NCBI RefSeq assembly: GCF_041381155.1
Contig: NC_091138.1
Span: 36,635,604-36,699,603, forward strand
Direction of reading: 5' to 3'
Source of the DNA: Argopecten irradians
Taxonomy: Eukaryota; Mollusca; Bivalvia; Pectinida; Pectinidae
Length of the DNA: 64,000 nt
Shown here: positions 9,567 through 22,439 of the stretch, in pieces
Position numbering within the stretch: the first letter of the stretch is position 1
Layout: each line of letters starts with the position of its first letter
Notes under the pieces: model-generated
The model's input: the letters and a program-made list of their open reading frames with translations, nothing else
The model's database searches: none
What the model was told of the DNA's origin: nothing
Made by a program: the position numbers and the translations under genes

Positions 9567-12500
9567 ATGACGAGTACAGAGAAGTTTTTTGTGGGCCTTT
9601 TACCGCCTCTGTGTGTAGTCACTATGCCGATCTATGGATTATTTTGCGGCATTGATTTCACAATATACATGTCGTTATTACTGTACGCGTATGTGATATG
9701 CAGCGAGTTTATACAACTGCCAAGTAAATTGGTAAGAGCCATGCAAGATCAGAGTTGATTGGAGTCAAACGTTATTGGCATATTATTGTTATTGTAAAGA
9801 AGCTTGCAAATGTCATGTTAAAGAAGTTTGTAAATGTCATGGTAAAGAAGCTTGTAAATGTCATGGTAAATAAACTTGAAAATGTCATGGTAAATTAGCT
9901 TGTAAATGTCATGGTATAAATAAGTTTGAAAATGTCATGGTAAATAAGCTTGTCAATGTCATGGTATATAAGTTTGAAAATGTCATGAAAATAAACTTGT
10001 AAATGTCATTGTAAATAAGCTTGTAAATGTCATGGTAAAGAAGTTTGAAAATGTCATGGTAAAGAAGTTTGAAAATGTCATTGTAAAGAATCTTCAAAAT
10101 GTCATGGTAAATACACTTGTAAATGTCATGGAAAAGAACTTTGTAAATGTCATTGTAAATAGGCTTATAAATGTCATGGTAAATAAGCTTGTAAATGTCA
10201 TTGTAAAGAATCTTGAAAATGTCATGGTTAATAAGCTTGTAAATGTCATGGTAAAGAAGCTTGCATTGTAAAGAACCTTGAAAATGTCTTGGTAAAGAAG
10301 TTTGTAAATGTCATGCTAAATAAGCTCGTAAATGTCATTGTAAATAAACTTGTTAATGTCATGGTAAATACACTTGTAATGCATGTGGCTAATGTATAGG
10401 CTTATAAATGTCATGGTAAATAAGCTTGTAAATGTCATGGTAAAGAAGTTTGAAAAGTCATGGTAAAAATTGAAAATGTCATGGTAAAGAAGTTTTGAAA
10501 ATGTCATGGTAAATAATTGTAAATGTCATGGTAAATAAGCTAAAAATGTCTTGGTGAAGAAGCTTGTAAATATCATGCTAAAATAAGCTTGTACATGTCA
10601 TGGTAAATAAACTTGAAAATGTCATGGTAAATTAGCTTATAAATGTCATGGTAAAGAAGTTTGTAAATGTCATTGTAAATAGGCTTATAAATGTCATGGT
10701 TAATAAGCTTGTAAATGTCATGGTTAAGAAGCTTGCATTGTAAAGAAGCTTGAAAATGTCTTGGTAAAGATGTTTGTAAATGTCATGTTAAATAAGCTCG
10801 TAAATGTCATGGTAAAGAAGTTTGAAAACGTCATGGTAAAGAAATTTGAAAATGTAATGGTAAATAAGTTTGTAAATGTCATGGTAAATAAGCTTAAAAT
10901 GTTTTGGTGAAGAAGCTTGTAAATGTCGTGGTAATTAAGCTTGTAAATGTCATGGTAAATCAGCTTGTAAATGTCATGGTAAAGAAGCTTGTAAATATCA
11001 TGTTAAAGAAGTTTGAAAATATCATTGTAAATAAGCTTATAAATGTCATGGTAAAGAAGCTTGTAAATGTCATGGTAAAGAATCTTGTAAATGTCATGGT
11101 AAATAAGCTTTTAAATGTCAGGGTAAATAAGCTAGTAAATGTCATGCTAAATAAGCTTGTAAATGTCATGGTAAAGAAGTTTGAAAACGTCATGTTTAAG
11201 AAGTTTGAAAATGTAATTGTGAAGAAGTTTGAAAATGTCATGGTAAATACACTTGTAAATATCATGGAAAAGAACTTTGTAAATGTCATTGTAAATAGGT
11301 TTATAAATTTCATGGTAATTAAGCTTGTAAATGTCATGGTAAATAGGCTTATAAATGTCATGGTAAATTAGCTTGTAAATGTCATGGTAAAGAAGTTTGA
11401 ATACGTCATGTTTAAGAAGTTTGAAAATGTCATTGTGAAGAAGTTTGAAAATGTCATGGTAAATGAGCTTGTAAATGTCATGGTAAGAAGTTTGAAAATG
11501 TCATGGTAAATAAGTTTGTAAATGTCATGTAAATATCTTGTAAATGTCATGGTAAATAAGCTTGTAAATGTCATGGTAAATAAACTTGAAAATGTCATGG
11601 TAAAGAATCTTGTAAATGTCATGGTAAATAAGTTTGTAAATGTCATGGTAAATAAGCTTGAAAATGTCATTGTGAAGAAGCTTGTAAATGTCATGGTAAA
11701 GAAATTTGAAAATGTCATTGTAAAGAATCTTGAAAATGTCATGGTTAATAAGCTTGTAAATGTCATGGTAAAGAAGCTCGCATTGTAAAGAAGCTTGAAA
11801 ATGTCTTGGTAAAGATGTTTGTAAATGTCATGTTAAATAAGCTCGTAAATGTCATGGTAAAGAAGTTTGAAAACGTCATGGTAAAGAAATTTGAAAATGT
11901 AATGGTAAATAAGTTTGTAAATGTCATGGTAAATAAGCTTAAAATGTTTTGGTGAAGAAGCTTGTAAATGTCGTGGTAATTAAGCTTGTAAATGTCATGG
12001 TAAATCAGCTTGTAAATGTCATGGTAAAGAAGCTTGTAAATATCATGTTAAAGAAGTTTGAAAATATCATTGTAAATAAGCTTATAAATGTCATAGTAAA
12101 GAAGCTTGTAAATGTCATGGTAAATAAGCTAGTAAATGTCAAGGTAAATAAGCTTTTAAATGTCAGGGTAAATAAGCTAGTAAATGTCATGCTAAATAAG
12201 TTTGTAAATGTCATGGTAAAGAAGTTTGAAAACGTCATGTTTAAGAAGTTTGAAAATGTAATTGTGAAGAAGTTTGAAAATGTCATGGTAAATACACTTG
12301 TAAATGTCATGGAAAAGAACTTTGTAAATGTCATTGTAAATAGGCTTATAAATGTCATGGTAAATAAGCTTGTAAATGTCATGGTAAAGAAGCTTGTAAA
12401 TGTCATGGTAAATAAGTTTGTAAATGTCATGGTAAAGAAGCTTGTAAATGTCATTGTAAATAGGCTTATAAATGTCATGGTAAATAAGCTTGTAAATGTC

Positions 12501-15500
12501 ATGGTAAAGAAGTTTGAAAATGTCATGGTTAATAAGATTGAAAATGTCATGGTAATTAAGCTTGAAAATGTCATTGTTAAGAAGCTTATAAATGTCATGG
12601 TGAAGAAGCTTGTAAATGTCGTTGTAAATAAGCTTGTAAATGTCATGGTGAAGAAGCTTGTAAAATGGTCATGGTAAATAAGTTTGTAAACGTCATTGTG
12701 AAGAAGTTTGAAAATGTCATGGTAAATGAGCTTGTAAATGTCATGGTAAATAAGCTTTTAAATGTCATGGTAAAGAAGCTAGTAAATGTCATGCTAAATA
12801 AGCTTGTACATGTCATGGTAAATAAGCTTGTAAATGTCATGGTAAAGAAGTTTGAAAATGTCATGGTAAATAAGTTTGTAAATGTGTCATGTCATTGTAA
12901 ATAAGCTTGTAAATGTCATTGTTAAAGAAGTTAGCTTGAAAATTCTGTAATGTTTAAAGAAGTTTGAAAATGTCATGCTAAATAAGCTCGTAAATGTCAT
13001 TGTAAATAAACTTGTTAATGTCATGGTTAATAAGCTTGTAAATGTCATGGTAAAGAAGTTTGAAAACGTCATGTTTAAGAAGTTTGAAAATGTAATTGTG
13101 AAGAAGTTTGAAAATGTCATGGTAAATACACTTGTAAATATCATGGAAAAGAACTTTGTAAATGTCATTGTAAATAGGTTTAATAAATTTCATGGTAAAT
13201 AAGCTTGTAAATGTCATGGTAAATAGTCTTATAAATGTCATGGTAAATAAGCTTGTAAATGTCATGGTAAAGAAGTTTGAAAACGTCATGTTTAAGAAGT
13301 TTGAAAATGTCATTGTGAAGAAGTTTGAAAATGTCATGGTAAATGAGCTTGTAAATGTCATGGTAAAGAAGTTTGAAAATGTCATGGTAAATAAGTTTGT
13401 AAATGTCATGGTAAATAAGCTTGAAAATGTCATGGTAAAGAAGCTTGTAAATGTCATGGTAAATAAGCTTGTAAATGTCATGGTAAATAAGCTTGTAAAT
13501 GTCATGGTAAATAAGCTTGTAAATGTCATGGTAAAGAAGCTTGTAAATGTCATGGTAAATAAGCTTGTAAATGTCATGGTAAATAAGCTTGTAAATGTCA
13601 TGGTAAAGAAGCTTGTAAATGTCATGGTAAATAAGCTTGTAAATGTCATGGTAAAGAAGCTTGTAAATGTCATGGTAAAGAAGCTTGTAAATGTCATGGT
13701 AAAGAAGCTTGTAAATGTCATGGTAAAGAAGCTTGTAAATGTCATGGTAAAGAAGCTTGTAAATGTCATGGTAAAGAAGCTTGTAAATGTCATGGTAAAT
13801 AAGCTTGTAAATGTCATGGTAAATAAACTTGTAAATGTCATGGTAAAGAAGTTTGAAAATGTCATGGTAAATAACTTTGTAAATGTCATGGTAAATAACT
13901 TTGTAAATGTCATGGTAAATAAGCTTGAAAATGTCATGGTTAATAAGTTTGTAAATGTCATGGTAAATAAGTTTGAAAATGTCATGGTAAAGAAGCTTGT
14001 AAATGTCATTGTAAATAAGCTTGTAAATGTCATGGTAAATAAGCTTGTAAATGTCATGGTAAAGAAGCTTGTAAATGTCATGGTAAAGAAGATTGAAAAT
14101 GTCATGGTAATTAAGCTTGAAAATGTCATGGTGAAGAAGCTTATAAATGTAATGATAAAGGAGCTTGTAAATGTCATGTTAAAGAAGTTTGAAAATGTCA
14201 TGGTAAAATAAAGTTTGAAAATGTCATGGTAAATAAGATTGAAAATGTCATGGTAAATAAGATTGAAAATGTCATGGTAAAAATAAGCTTGTAATAATGA
14301 AATCATGGTAAATAAGCTTGAAAATGATGTCATGGTAAATAAGTTTGAAAATGTCATGGTAAATAAGCTTGATTGCTGAAAATGTCATGGTAAATAAGAT
14401 TGAAAATGTCATGGTAAGTTGAAATGTCATGGTAAAGAAGATTGAAAATGTCATGGTAAATAAGATTGAAAATGACATGGTAATTAAGCTTGAAAATGTC
14501 ATTGTTAAGAAGCTTATAAATGTAATGATAAAGAATCTTGAAAATGTCATGGTAAAGAAGCTTGTAAATGTCATGGTAAAGAAGTTTGAAAATGTCATGG
14601 TAAAGAAGCTTGTAAATGTCATTATAAAGACGCCTGCAATTATTTAATATTTTTTAAATTAGGAAGCTTTATCCTGATCAAACTTATACCATCAAAGTAT
14701 ATGCACACACAGTGTAAAAACACACGCAGTATGAAACAAATACAATGGCTTCGCTTCAATAAATTATTTTATTGTGAATACAATGGCTTCGCTTCAATAA
14801 TTCAGAGCTGGGTGATGAGCTACGCCGACGCCTGGATCCTGGGACTGTTTTGCTTGTGCCTACTTACTGGATTTGTCTATCTAACTTTATATCCGCTGGC
14901 TTTACTGTACGAACAATTGCTGTTGATATCTGATTTTGGATTCCAGGCTGCTGAAATGTTTCTAATCCTCAACTATGTATTACACACCAACAAGAGAACG
15001 AATGAAACAGTCAGAGAAGGAGAATCTGTGATTTCGAAGGTATGACACTCCACTCGTACTAGTATCAAACATATATGGTAAAATATGGGATATAATTATA
15101 ACCCGTGGATAAATTCATGTCTTTTTCTAAGTAGTGATAAGAATATAAACTCTTGAACGACACTACCGCAGCCTCCCTGAACAAACACACATCCGTCCCT
15201 ATATGTTAAATGTTAAAATGACAATAAAGTCTAATCGACCAATAAACCCACCAATTGTTTCTGGTACACCATTTTCATATGTATTTCTTGATCCATGTGA
15301 TTTAAAGTTTATAAATGCACATGCATCACCATCAAAGTTGTAGGTAACAAATTGATAAACAAAATATTTCTTTTACTTCATATCCATTGCATCTGTTACA
15401 GCTCGCATTAAACTGTTTCATGACTCTGTGTTATGCCGTGACAGCGTTATTTGGAGTGTCTATTTACGTCGAGGGCTCCCCTCTCCATCAATGGTTGGTA

Positions 15501-18500
15501 AAAAAGTTTTATGAAGTTATACCGAAATAAACAGTTATTTCCTATTATCCAATACAGTAAATTGATAAAATCTTTCAAATGCAGAAGTACTGGTAAAAGC
15601 TGCATATGAACTTTTTATCATTACATCAAAAGAATCGAATAACGGTTCACTGGGTTGACTTTATGGCTCTGAAGTTAGTTGTCGCTTTCTACATAATCTT
15701 CAAAGGAAGACTTAGTAGGCATGTAATTGGTTTTTTTTTCTCCTGGGATATCTCCAGTTTTACTATGATATAGTCTAGGGGTGGATATTACGACAGTGAT
15801 AGTAACCCCTGGATTATCCATGCTGTTCATATACTATATGAATCCTTATCACCCTTATTAAAGGCTGTTGTTCCTAGTACTGATATTGTCCGTGGCTGTA
15901 CATGTAATGATGATGACGTCGCAGGAAGGTAAGGATACTTCTTTCTGAAGACTACTAGTTTTAACACATTAAAGGGACAATTCACTCAGACTAATTCTTT
16001 TACATAACCAAGAAGCAAAATGTGGCATAAATGTATAGTTCTATATTTCTTATGAAACATATAACACAAAATATTGACAAACCACCTCATTGTTTAGTAT
16101 TTTAATTGATACCGTTGTAATTACAAATCGTTGATCAATACGATTCAGCAGGTACAATATGTATGCTGTACTCATACCCGAGCCTAAGTTACGCACCTTA
16201 AACGAATGTGCTACATAAATACCGAGGAGGTGAAAAAAATGATTTTTAGGCAATACAATTCACCTAAAAAGGTAAACAGAATACTGTCAGAGCGATTTGA
16301 GCAGTTCTAGACAAAAGGTGCTTTACTCTACGAGCAAAGGACAGGGTTCGGCATACAAGTGTTCGACCACAATGTGTAATGGCGGACAGCGAGCGAGTTT
16401 GAACATTTCACAAACATTTTACCACCATGGGCTTTTCTGGCCTATCACAGTAAAACTGACTGATCTAATTTCCATTAAAACCGGGTTTGTCCAAAATATG
16501 TACAAATCTTAATGTTCTCTTAGACTGCATTGTCCCTTTAACTACATGTATGGATAAATATCTGGAGTTTTTTGTAAAGTATTATTTAATCAAATAACTA
16601 CACATGCATATCTATCTCCAGTAATTTTGTATCCATATCTAAAGCATTTGTTCCTGTAACTAAGTGTCCAGTAATATTTTATCCATATCTAAAGCATTTA
16701 TTCCTGTAACTAAGTGTACAGTAGTTTTGTATATATATCTGAAGTATTTGTTCCTGTAACTAAGTGTCTAGTTGTTTTTTATGTCATAGTAATTTTTTAT
16801 ACATATCTAAAGCATTTGTTCCTGTAACTAAGTGTACAGTAGTTTTGTATCCATATCTGAAGTATTTGTTCCTGTAACTAAGTGTCCAGTAATTTTTTAT
16901 CCATATCTAAAGCATTTGTTCCTGTAACTAAGTGTCCAGTAGTTTTGTAATCATATCTGAAGTATTTGTTCCTGTAACTAAGTGTCCAGTAATTTTGTAT
17001 CCATATCTAAAGCATTTGTTCCTGTAACTAAGTGTCAGTAGTTTTGTATCATATCTGAAGTATTTTCTGTAACTAAGGTCAGTTTTTGTCTTCTAAGTCT
17101 TATCATATATTGAAGTATTTTTTGTAACTAAGTGTCTAGTTGTTTTATCTAAAGCATTTGTTCCTGTAACTAAGTGTACAGTAGTTTTGTATCCATATCT
17201 GAAGTATTTGTTCCTGTAACTAGTGTCTAGTTGTTTTGTATCCATTCTAAAGCATTTTCCCATAGTGTCATAGTTTTGTATCCAATCTGAAGTATTTGTT
17301 TACCAGTTTTGTCATATCTAAGCTGTTCGTACTAAGTGTCAGTATTTTGTATCCATATCTAAGTATCTAAGTGTTCAAGTAATATTTATCCATATCTAAA
17401 GCATTTTTCCTGTAACTAAGTGTACAGTAGTTTTGTATCCATATCTGAAGTATTTGTTCCTGTTACTAAGTGTCCAGTAATTTTGTATCCATATCTAAAG
17501 CATTTGTTCCTGTAACTAAGTGTCCAGTAGTTTTGTATCTATATCTGAAGTATTTTTCCTGTAACTAAGAGTCCAGTAATTTTGTATCCGTATCTGAATA
17601 ATTTGTTCCTGTAACTAAGTGTCCAGTAGTTTTGTATCAATATCTGAAGTATTTTTCATGTAACTAAGTGTCTAGTTGTTTTGTATCCATATCTAAAGCA
17701 TTTGTTCCTGTAACTAAGTGTACAGTAGTTTTGTATCCATATCTGAAGTATTTGTTCCTGTAACTAAGTGTCAAGTTGTTTTGTATCCATATCTAAAGCA
17801 TTTATTCCTGTAACTAAGTGTACAGTAGTTTTGTATCCATATCTGAAGTATTTGTTCCTGTAACTAAGTGTCTAGTTGTTTTGTATCCATATCTAAAGCA
17901 TTTGTTCCTGTAACTAAGTGTCCAGTAGTGTTGTATCCATATCTGAAGTATTTGTTCCTGTTACTAAGTGTCCAGTAATTTTGTATCCATATCTAAAGCA
18001 TTTGTTCCTGTAACTAAGTGTCCAGTAGTTTTGTATCAATATCTAAAGCATTTGTTCCTGTAACTAAGTGTCCAGTAGTTTTGTATCCATATCCGAAGTA
18101 TTTGTTCCTGTTACTAAGTGTCCAGTAATTTTGTATCCATATCTAAAGCATTTGTTCCTGTAACTAAGTGTCCAGTAGTTTTGTATCAATATCTGAAGTA
18201 TTTTTCCTGTAACTAAGAGTCCAGTAATTTTGTATCCGTATCTGAATTATTTGTTCCTGTAACTAAGTGTCCAGTAGTTTTGTATTCACATCTGATGTAT
18301 GCTTTTCCCTTTCAGGTATCCTGTGTGATGCAGCTTTCTCTTGTTTGTGCTCTATGGCAGCATTGTATGCCATGATGAACGAAACGATGATTACACCACC
18401 ACAAAGTAATTCAGTATTTTTTATTTCATTGTTGATTCTGCAGTTAATTTTATATTTTAAAGAAAGCTGACCAAGACAGTTTAAAAGCATGCATTGGCGA

Positions 18501-19891
18501 TAAAAAAATAATAAATATCTAGATGTAAGTATATATCGTATTATATAGAGGTCGATGATGGTTGTAGATCGCATATAAGATTTTTGAAATACTTTATTTT
18601 TAATGAAAACTTTTTTTTTAACTTGCATTGTTAGCTTAATGTTTGAAATTCGAATTTCATTTGTAGCTTTGCACTTATCTTCTACCACTTTCTTCACAGA
18701 CATAGATGAACATGCTCAGGAATTTCTGAAGAGGTTGCGGGGACCTTTCTTTTGGGTCACGTTACTCATTAGATACTACGTTATATTTTTCATCACGAAG
18801 AAAGTTACCGGGGAGAATCTCTTTGACCAGGTACTCTATTAAAACTGGCATTAACTTATCACATATGCCATAAGCTGATAAGTTTCAGGGGACGATGTTT
18901 TTGCGATTTCCCGGGACATTGTTATGATCACGAACATTTTTAAATACGCGGAAAAAATGTAATGAATAAATAGAATATACTAATGTTGTAAAATTGGAAT
19001 ACTTTTAATATTCGGTTATCGGATTCCGTTTTGTAACTCGAGCTAGGTTAATGTTCAAGGCATGTCAACGTAATTATCTGGGCAGGATTGTTCAATAGCT
19101 TAATCACAAGGTTATTGAAATTTTCATTTCTTGTTTGCTGTAACCTTCGTAGATTAAATCTTCTCGAAAGCTTGAAAGTAGGTATAGAATGTAGTATTCA
19201 TCAAACTTTAGAAATTTTGTCAAATTAGCTTGAAAAGAAATGATTCTATACTGATTTTAATACTGTTACACTGACTAGTCTAATCATCATTCGAACATCT
19301 AGGCCCAGTAGTAAAGTTTACATTATGCCTTTAGCCAAGAGGCCAGTAAAAGGATTTCGAATTAGTTTTCTGTTATCACATCCGAGGTAAATTTGCATAA
19401 TAAAATTATGAATGTGATGTCATAGACGAATATGTAGGCATATCAGCAAATGTAAAATGACGTGTATTTTGAATGTTCTGATTATTTTACAGAGTTTACG
19501 TACGCTATTTCTACACATTTTTAATTAAATCCCACTGCTTTTACAGGTGGATTCTAGTACTTATATCCGGAAAATGTCTCATCAGCGATTCATACTTGTG
19601 AGCAAGTTTGTCGTGATTTTTATGATCACTCAATTGTCTGCAAAATTAATCTATGCTGCTGGAGTTTTTCCTGGCACTCTATTATTTCGCCCGGAATTCC
19701 GGAGTAAAGACTGCCCCAGAGACATTCTAGGACGGATACTACAGATACTAGTAATCCATTTCTGTTACATTCGGCGACTTTACCAGCCGATAGAATGGAT
19801 GATGACCATTGACGTACTTTTTAGACATGGGCGTGCAATATATATGTTTGACAATTACATGATTGCTAGATTACAATTACTGGAGAAATAA
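9567..19891 (+). CDS. Unrecognised multi-pass membrane protein, 7 exons, ~373 aa
   Basis: Coding exons are 9567-9731, 14806-15039, 15402-15493, 15864-15928, 18316-18405, 18700-18830 and 19547-19891 (stop TAA). All have AG acceptors and GT donors, and the frame is open throughout. Exon 1 ends with donor GTAAGA. Only the exon 3 donor is weak: position 15493 (GTTGGT) keeps the frame, whereas the better GTAAAA four bases later does not, and a second frame-keeping choice lies 10-12 bases downstream. The product begins MTSTEKFFVG and has about ten hydrophobic segments (two in exon 1, two in exon 2, one each in exons 3-6, two in exon 7), with no globular domain and several cysteines in exons 1-5. 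That implies an integral membrane protein. I do not recognise the family, and a receptor or transporter role would be a guess. The introns carry two large minisatellites and a MITE. Confidence 0.65.
9790..14640. repeat. 4.9-kb minisatellite, 24-bp unit, in intron 1 of the multi-membrane gene
   Basis: Roughly 200 tandem copies of a unit close to AAGCTTGTAAATGTCATGGT plus AAAT/AAAG. Because 24 is a multiple of 3 and the unit lacks stops in some frames, long open frames appear on both strands (plus repeats VNVMVNKL, minus repeats MTFTSLFT). They are by-products of the period. The most homogeneous copies are at 13440-13850 and the edges are more diverged. A ~500-bp block near 10740-11240 recurs about 1045 bp later near 11785-12280, a higher-order duplication, and parts recur again near 13050-13180. 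Confidence 0.95.
14743..14805 (+). repeat. Short direct repeat at the exon 2 acceptor
   Basis: CAATGGCTTCGCTTCAATAA occurs twice, about 38 bp apart. The second copy runs straight into TTCAG and the exon 2 start at 14806. The duplicated tract therefore forms the 3' end of intron 1. Confidence 0.6.
15640..15826. mobile_element. MITE fragment, GGGGTTACTATCACTG family
   Basis: Carries AAGGAAGACTTAGTAGGCATGT, then CAGTTTTACTATGATATAGT, AGGGGTGGATATTACGACAG and TGATAGTAACCCCTGG. It is homologous to more complete copies at 43924-44242 and 50398-50716. Only the right half is recognisable here, in intron 3. Confidence 0.6.
15969..16541. mobile_element. MITE, TTAAAGGGACAATTCACTCA family, copy 1
   Basis: The left terminus TTAAAGGGACAATTCACTCA pairs with the right terminus TAGACTGCATTGTCCCTTTA A. 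The whole 573 bp aligns with the copy at 52823-53399. TTAA at both ends fits piggyBac-like target use, though the TTAA could also be part of the TIR. No transposase frame. Located in intron 4. Confidence 0.85.
16560..18300. repeat. 1.7-kb minisatellite, 50-bp unit in 100-bp dimers, intron 4
   Basis: About 34 copies of TCCAGTAGTTTTGTATCCAT, ATCTGAAGTATTTGTTCCTG, TAACTAAGTG. Two sub-types (AAAGCA with TAA, GAAGTA with TAG) alternate, so the effective unit is a dimer. Copies between about 17030 and 17400 are heavily eroded by small deletions, while both flanks are nearly identical to each other. The array stops about 30 bp before the exon 5 acceptor at 18315. Confidence 0.9.
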
Positions 19892-20304
19892 ATAAATCTG
19901 GATGACATATCAGTAGAATTGCATTTATATCTCCAATAATTGCAACCTAACAATTCTTCAATCGTAATATTCACATTATTTTTTTTTCTATTTTACAATA
20001 AAATATATTTTAGATACAAGTAAACATTCAACAACCCCGCTTCAACCATTTAACCTGAACATCTAAGGTCAATGTGATAAAGGTATCCTATGCTTGGTTA
20101 TAACCGGAACAAGGATGTTACGCTCCATCAGTCATCACTCAATGTTATAGAAATAGTCCCTATAAATATTATTCTCGCGCGCACTAACTTGGGGTCAGTA
20201 AACAGGTTTCCTTTTGATGTATATATATATATTACTACACAAAGTAGTCATTTAATGACTCACAATGCAGATCATGATTATCACTAGAGTAATGGGAGTC
20301 TTTG
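19892..20304. other. 3' flank of the multi-membrane gene
   Basis: ACAATAAAATATATTTTAG near 19995 offers a poly(A) signal about 105 bases after the stop. A TATATATATA run lies near 20220. No other gene is seen. Confidence 0.45.
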
Positions 20305-20600
20305 TGGCAAGATGTAAATACAAAATTATGTTTCATTACTTCCATTTTTCTCCTCTAACTCTTGTGCCACATTGTTCACACGTGCTTTTGTATAAATGTT
20401 GAATTGAGTCCAACTTTTTAAATGCAAATTATAACGTCACAAAAATGAATCATGGCAAGATGTAAATACAAAATTATGTTTCATTACTTCCATTTTTCTC
20501 CTCTAACTCTTGTGCCACATTGTTCACACGTGCTTTTGTATAAATGTTGAATTGAGTCCAACTTTTTAAATGCAAATTATAACGTCACTAAAATGAATCA
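20305..20600. repeat. Tandem duplication, two 148-bp copies
   Basis: The segment starting TGGCAAGATGTAAATACAAA at 20305 is repeated at 20453 with almost no difference (about one base near the end). Near-identity points to a recent duplication or an assembly duplication. Confidence 0.85.
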
Positions 20601-22065
20601 TACACTGGTAAGTTATGTTTGGTTTGACAAGAAATATGATATATTTCAGTATGATTTGTATAGATGTGGATTTAGATGTGTTTCTTTTATGAAGAACAGG
20701 GCTCTGAAGAAGTCACGTGATATTTACTCAATAAAATAACCTACCATGTATGGTAATTATAGCCATTATTCTAAGTACTGAAATATGTATATCAAGGTTT
20801 GAGCAAAGAAATAAAGCGAAATAAAATGTTTTATGTTTTTTTATTCAATTTGATATTGCTATCAAAAACACTTTAAAAACAAAAAGATAAAAATCGTGTT
20901 AATTAAAACGGCATTGATATGCATTGTTTGTCATAGTTTCATACCAGGTCGACAATTTGGCTGTCAATAATCGATCCTCGGATGAGTCGAATATCCTCCA
21001 ACTATTGATCTAGTCCCGAGCTGTTCGAGTTATAGAGGTTTCAAGTAAGTGAATTCTTTTAAAAAGTGTTCATTGGATTTTATATTACGGTTAACTACCG
21101 TTGTTATAGTCATATAAAGAGATCTCCGCCGTACCGGCTACGGTCCTCTGTGTGCTTGACACCTCAGATTGTACTTAAAGAAAGCTTGCGCCTCGTACTG
21201 AAATTGGAATATCTATTAAAATTATTCTTAAAGCATTTTACCAAAGACTGTCAGCTCATATACTTTCTCGCGTTTTTATCAATATCGACTTTTTCACGGC
21301 GACTAAATATCGTCGTTTTATTGCCCGTGAAATTTTGTAAAACAAAGTTGTATGTTACCAGGAACAATGTTTGTGTAGCGTATCTTCTTTCATGGGTCAT
21401 CATTGATTAAAAGATCGCATACAGCCAATTTGTCAGAGTAGTCAGAAAATGTTAGGGACACAACACAACTTGAACATCGTATTAGAAGGAATGTGAGCTC
21501 GTATCTAAATTGAGGAGTTTTACATCGCTGTGTAGCTATACCGTACATGGTTACAGCTACGTCGTCAGGACTCCGTGATGTTCAGGATGCTGTGCTGAAA
21601 CTGAACATATAGTACAAACAAAACACCGAAAACTGTGGTGAATGCAACATGTAAAAGACTCGCACTGGAACAACTTCACCACATCGCATCCACTTCTATA
21701 ACACCTAACCGTCACACCATTTCAAAACTCAGATGTAGGATTTCGATTTAAGTTTAGGTTATATATTTTTATTAATTTCTTTAAAATAATTCCTATCTCT
21801 TATAAGAATTTATTGGCATAGTTTTTTGGCTAGAGTTTGTCTCTTGGTCCAGATACAGATACGTCAGTTATCTTAGCTTAAAATTATATTGCTGCTAATT
21901 TCACTATTCGATTTAACATATTTTATTACAAATATATACAAAAGGATTGGGTACAAGTTTTATGCAACTTATATTGCCACCCTTTCCAAAATACAGAACG
22001 AATACAAACATGATATGCAAAGTAATGAAATATATAAATATGATTAAATAGTAAATAAGAACACT
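20601..22065. other. Non-coding stretch, no gene supported
   Basis: The largest frame, 21066-21410 plus (114 codons), has no recognisable motif, weak start context and no conserved cysteine or glycine pattern. I treat it as chance. No RNA gene or TE terminus was identified. Confidence 0.4.
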
Positions 22066-22066
22066 T

Positions 22067-22070
<4 letters not shown>

Positions 22071-22155
<85 letters not shown>

Positions 22156-22161
22156 GGGGGT
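22071..22161. repeat. (GA)n microsatellite followed by a G run
   Basis: About 37 GA dinucleotides (22071-22145) run into about 17 G. The serine/leucine frame read across it on the minus strand is an artefact. Confidence 0.95.
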
Positions 22162-22439
22162 AAGGAGAAGGAGAAAATACAATGTCTTAAAATTGTAATA
22201 CTAAATTGACTTAATTAATAAATAATAATTAGCGTCAACAGTTGGACTAATTATCTCGTTCTTTGCCTTCCCTCTAAAAGAATGTCCATCACACTCCTAA
22301 AATCTTTCTCCTAGCTGTTCAGGTCTTCCATCAAATCCATAAGCAATCGTCGCCTTAGTACCAACTAGCCATAATATCTAAAATAACGTGATTTAAGTCG
22401 ATTTCTAGATAACACAAAAATACACAAAAGAGATATCGA

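Noticed and set aside
10904-14357. Long open frames (up to 459 codons) over the 24-bp array on both strands
   Set aside because: The frames are produced by a stop-free 24-bp period, are open on both strands at once, and sit inside an intron.
9790-14640. CRISPR-like array
   Set aside because: No unique spacers between repeats, and the context is eukaryotic with introns. It is a minisatellite.
21066-21410. 114-codon plus-strand gene
   Set aside because: No domain, no signal or membrane pattern, no splice or promoter support. Length is possible by chance in this window.
21913-22182. Leucine/serine-rich minus-strand protein
   Set aside because: Translation of a (GA)n microsatellite and a G run.
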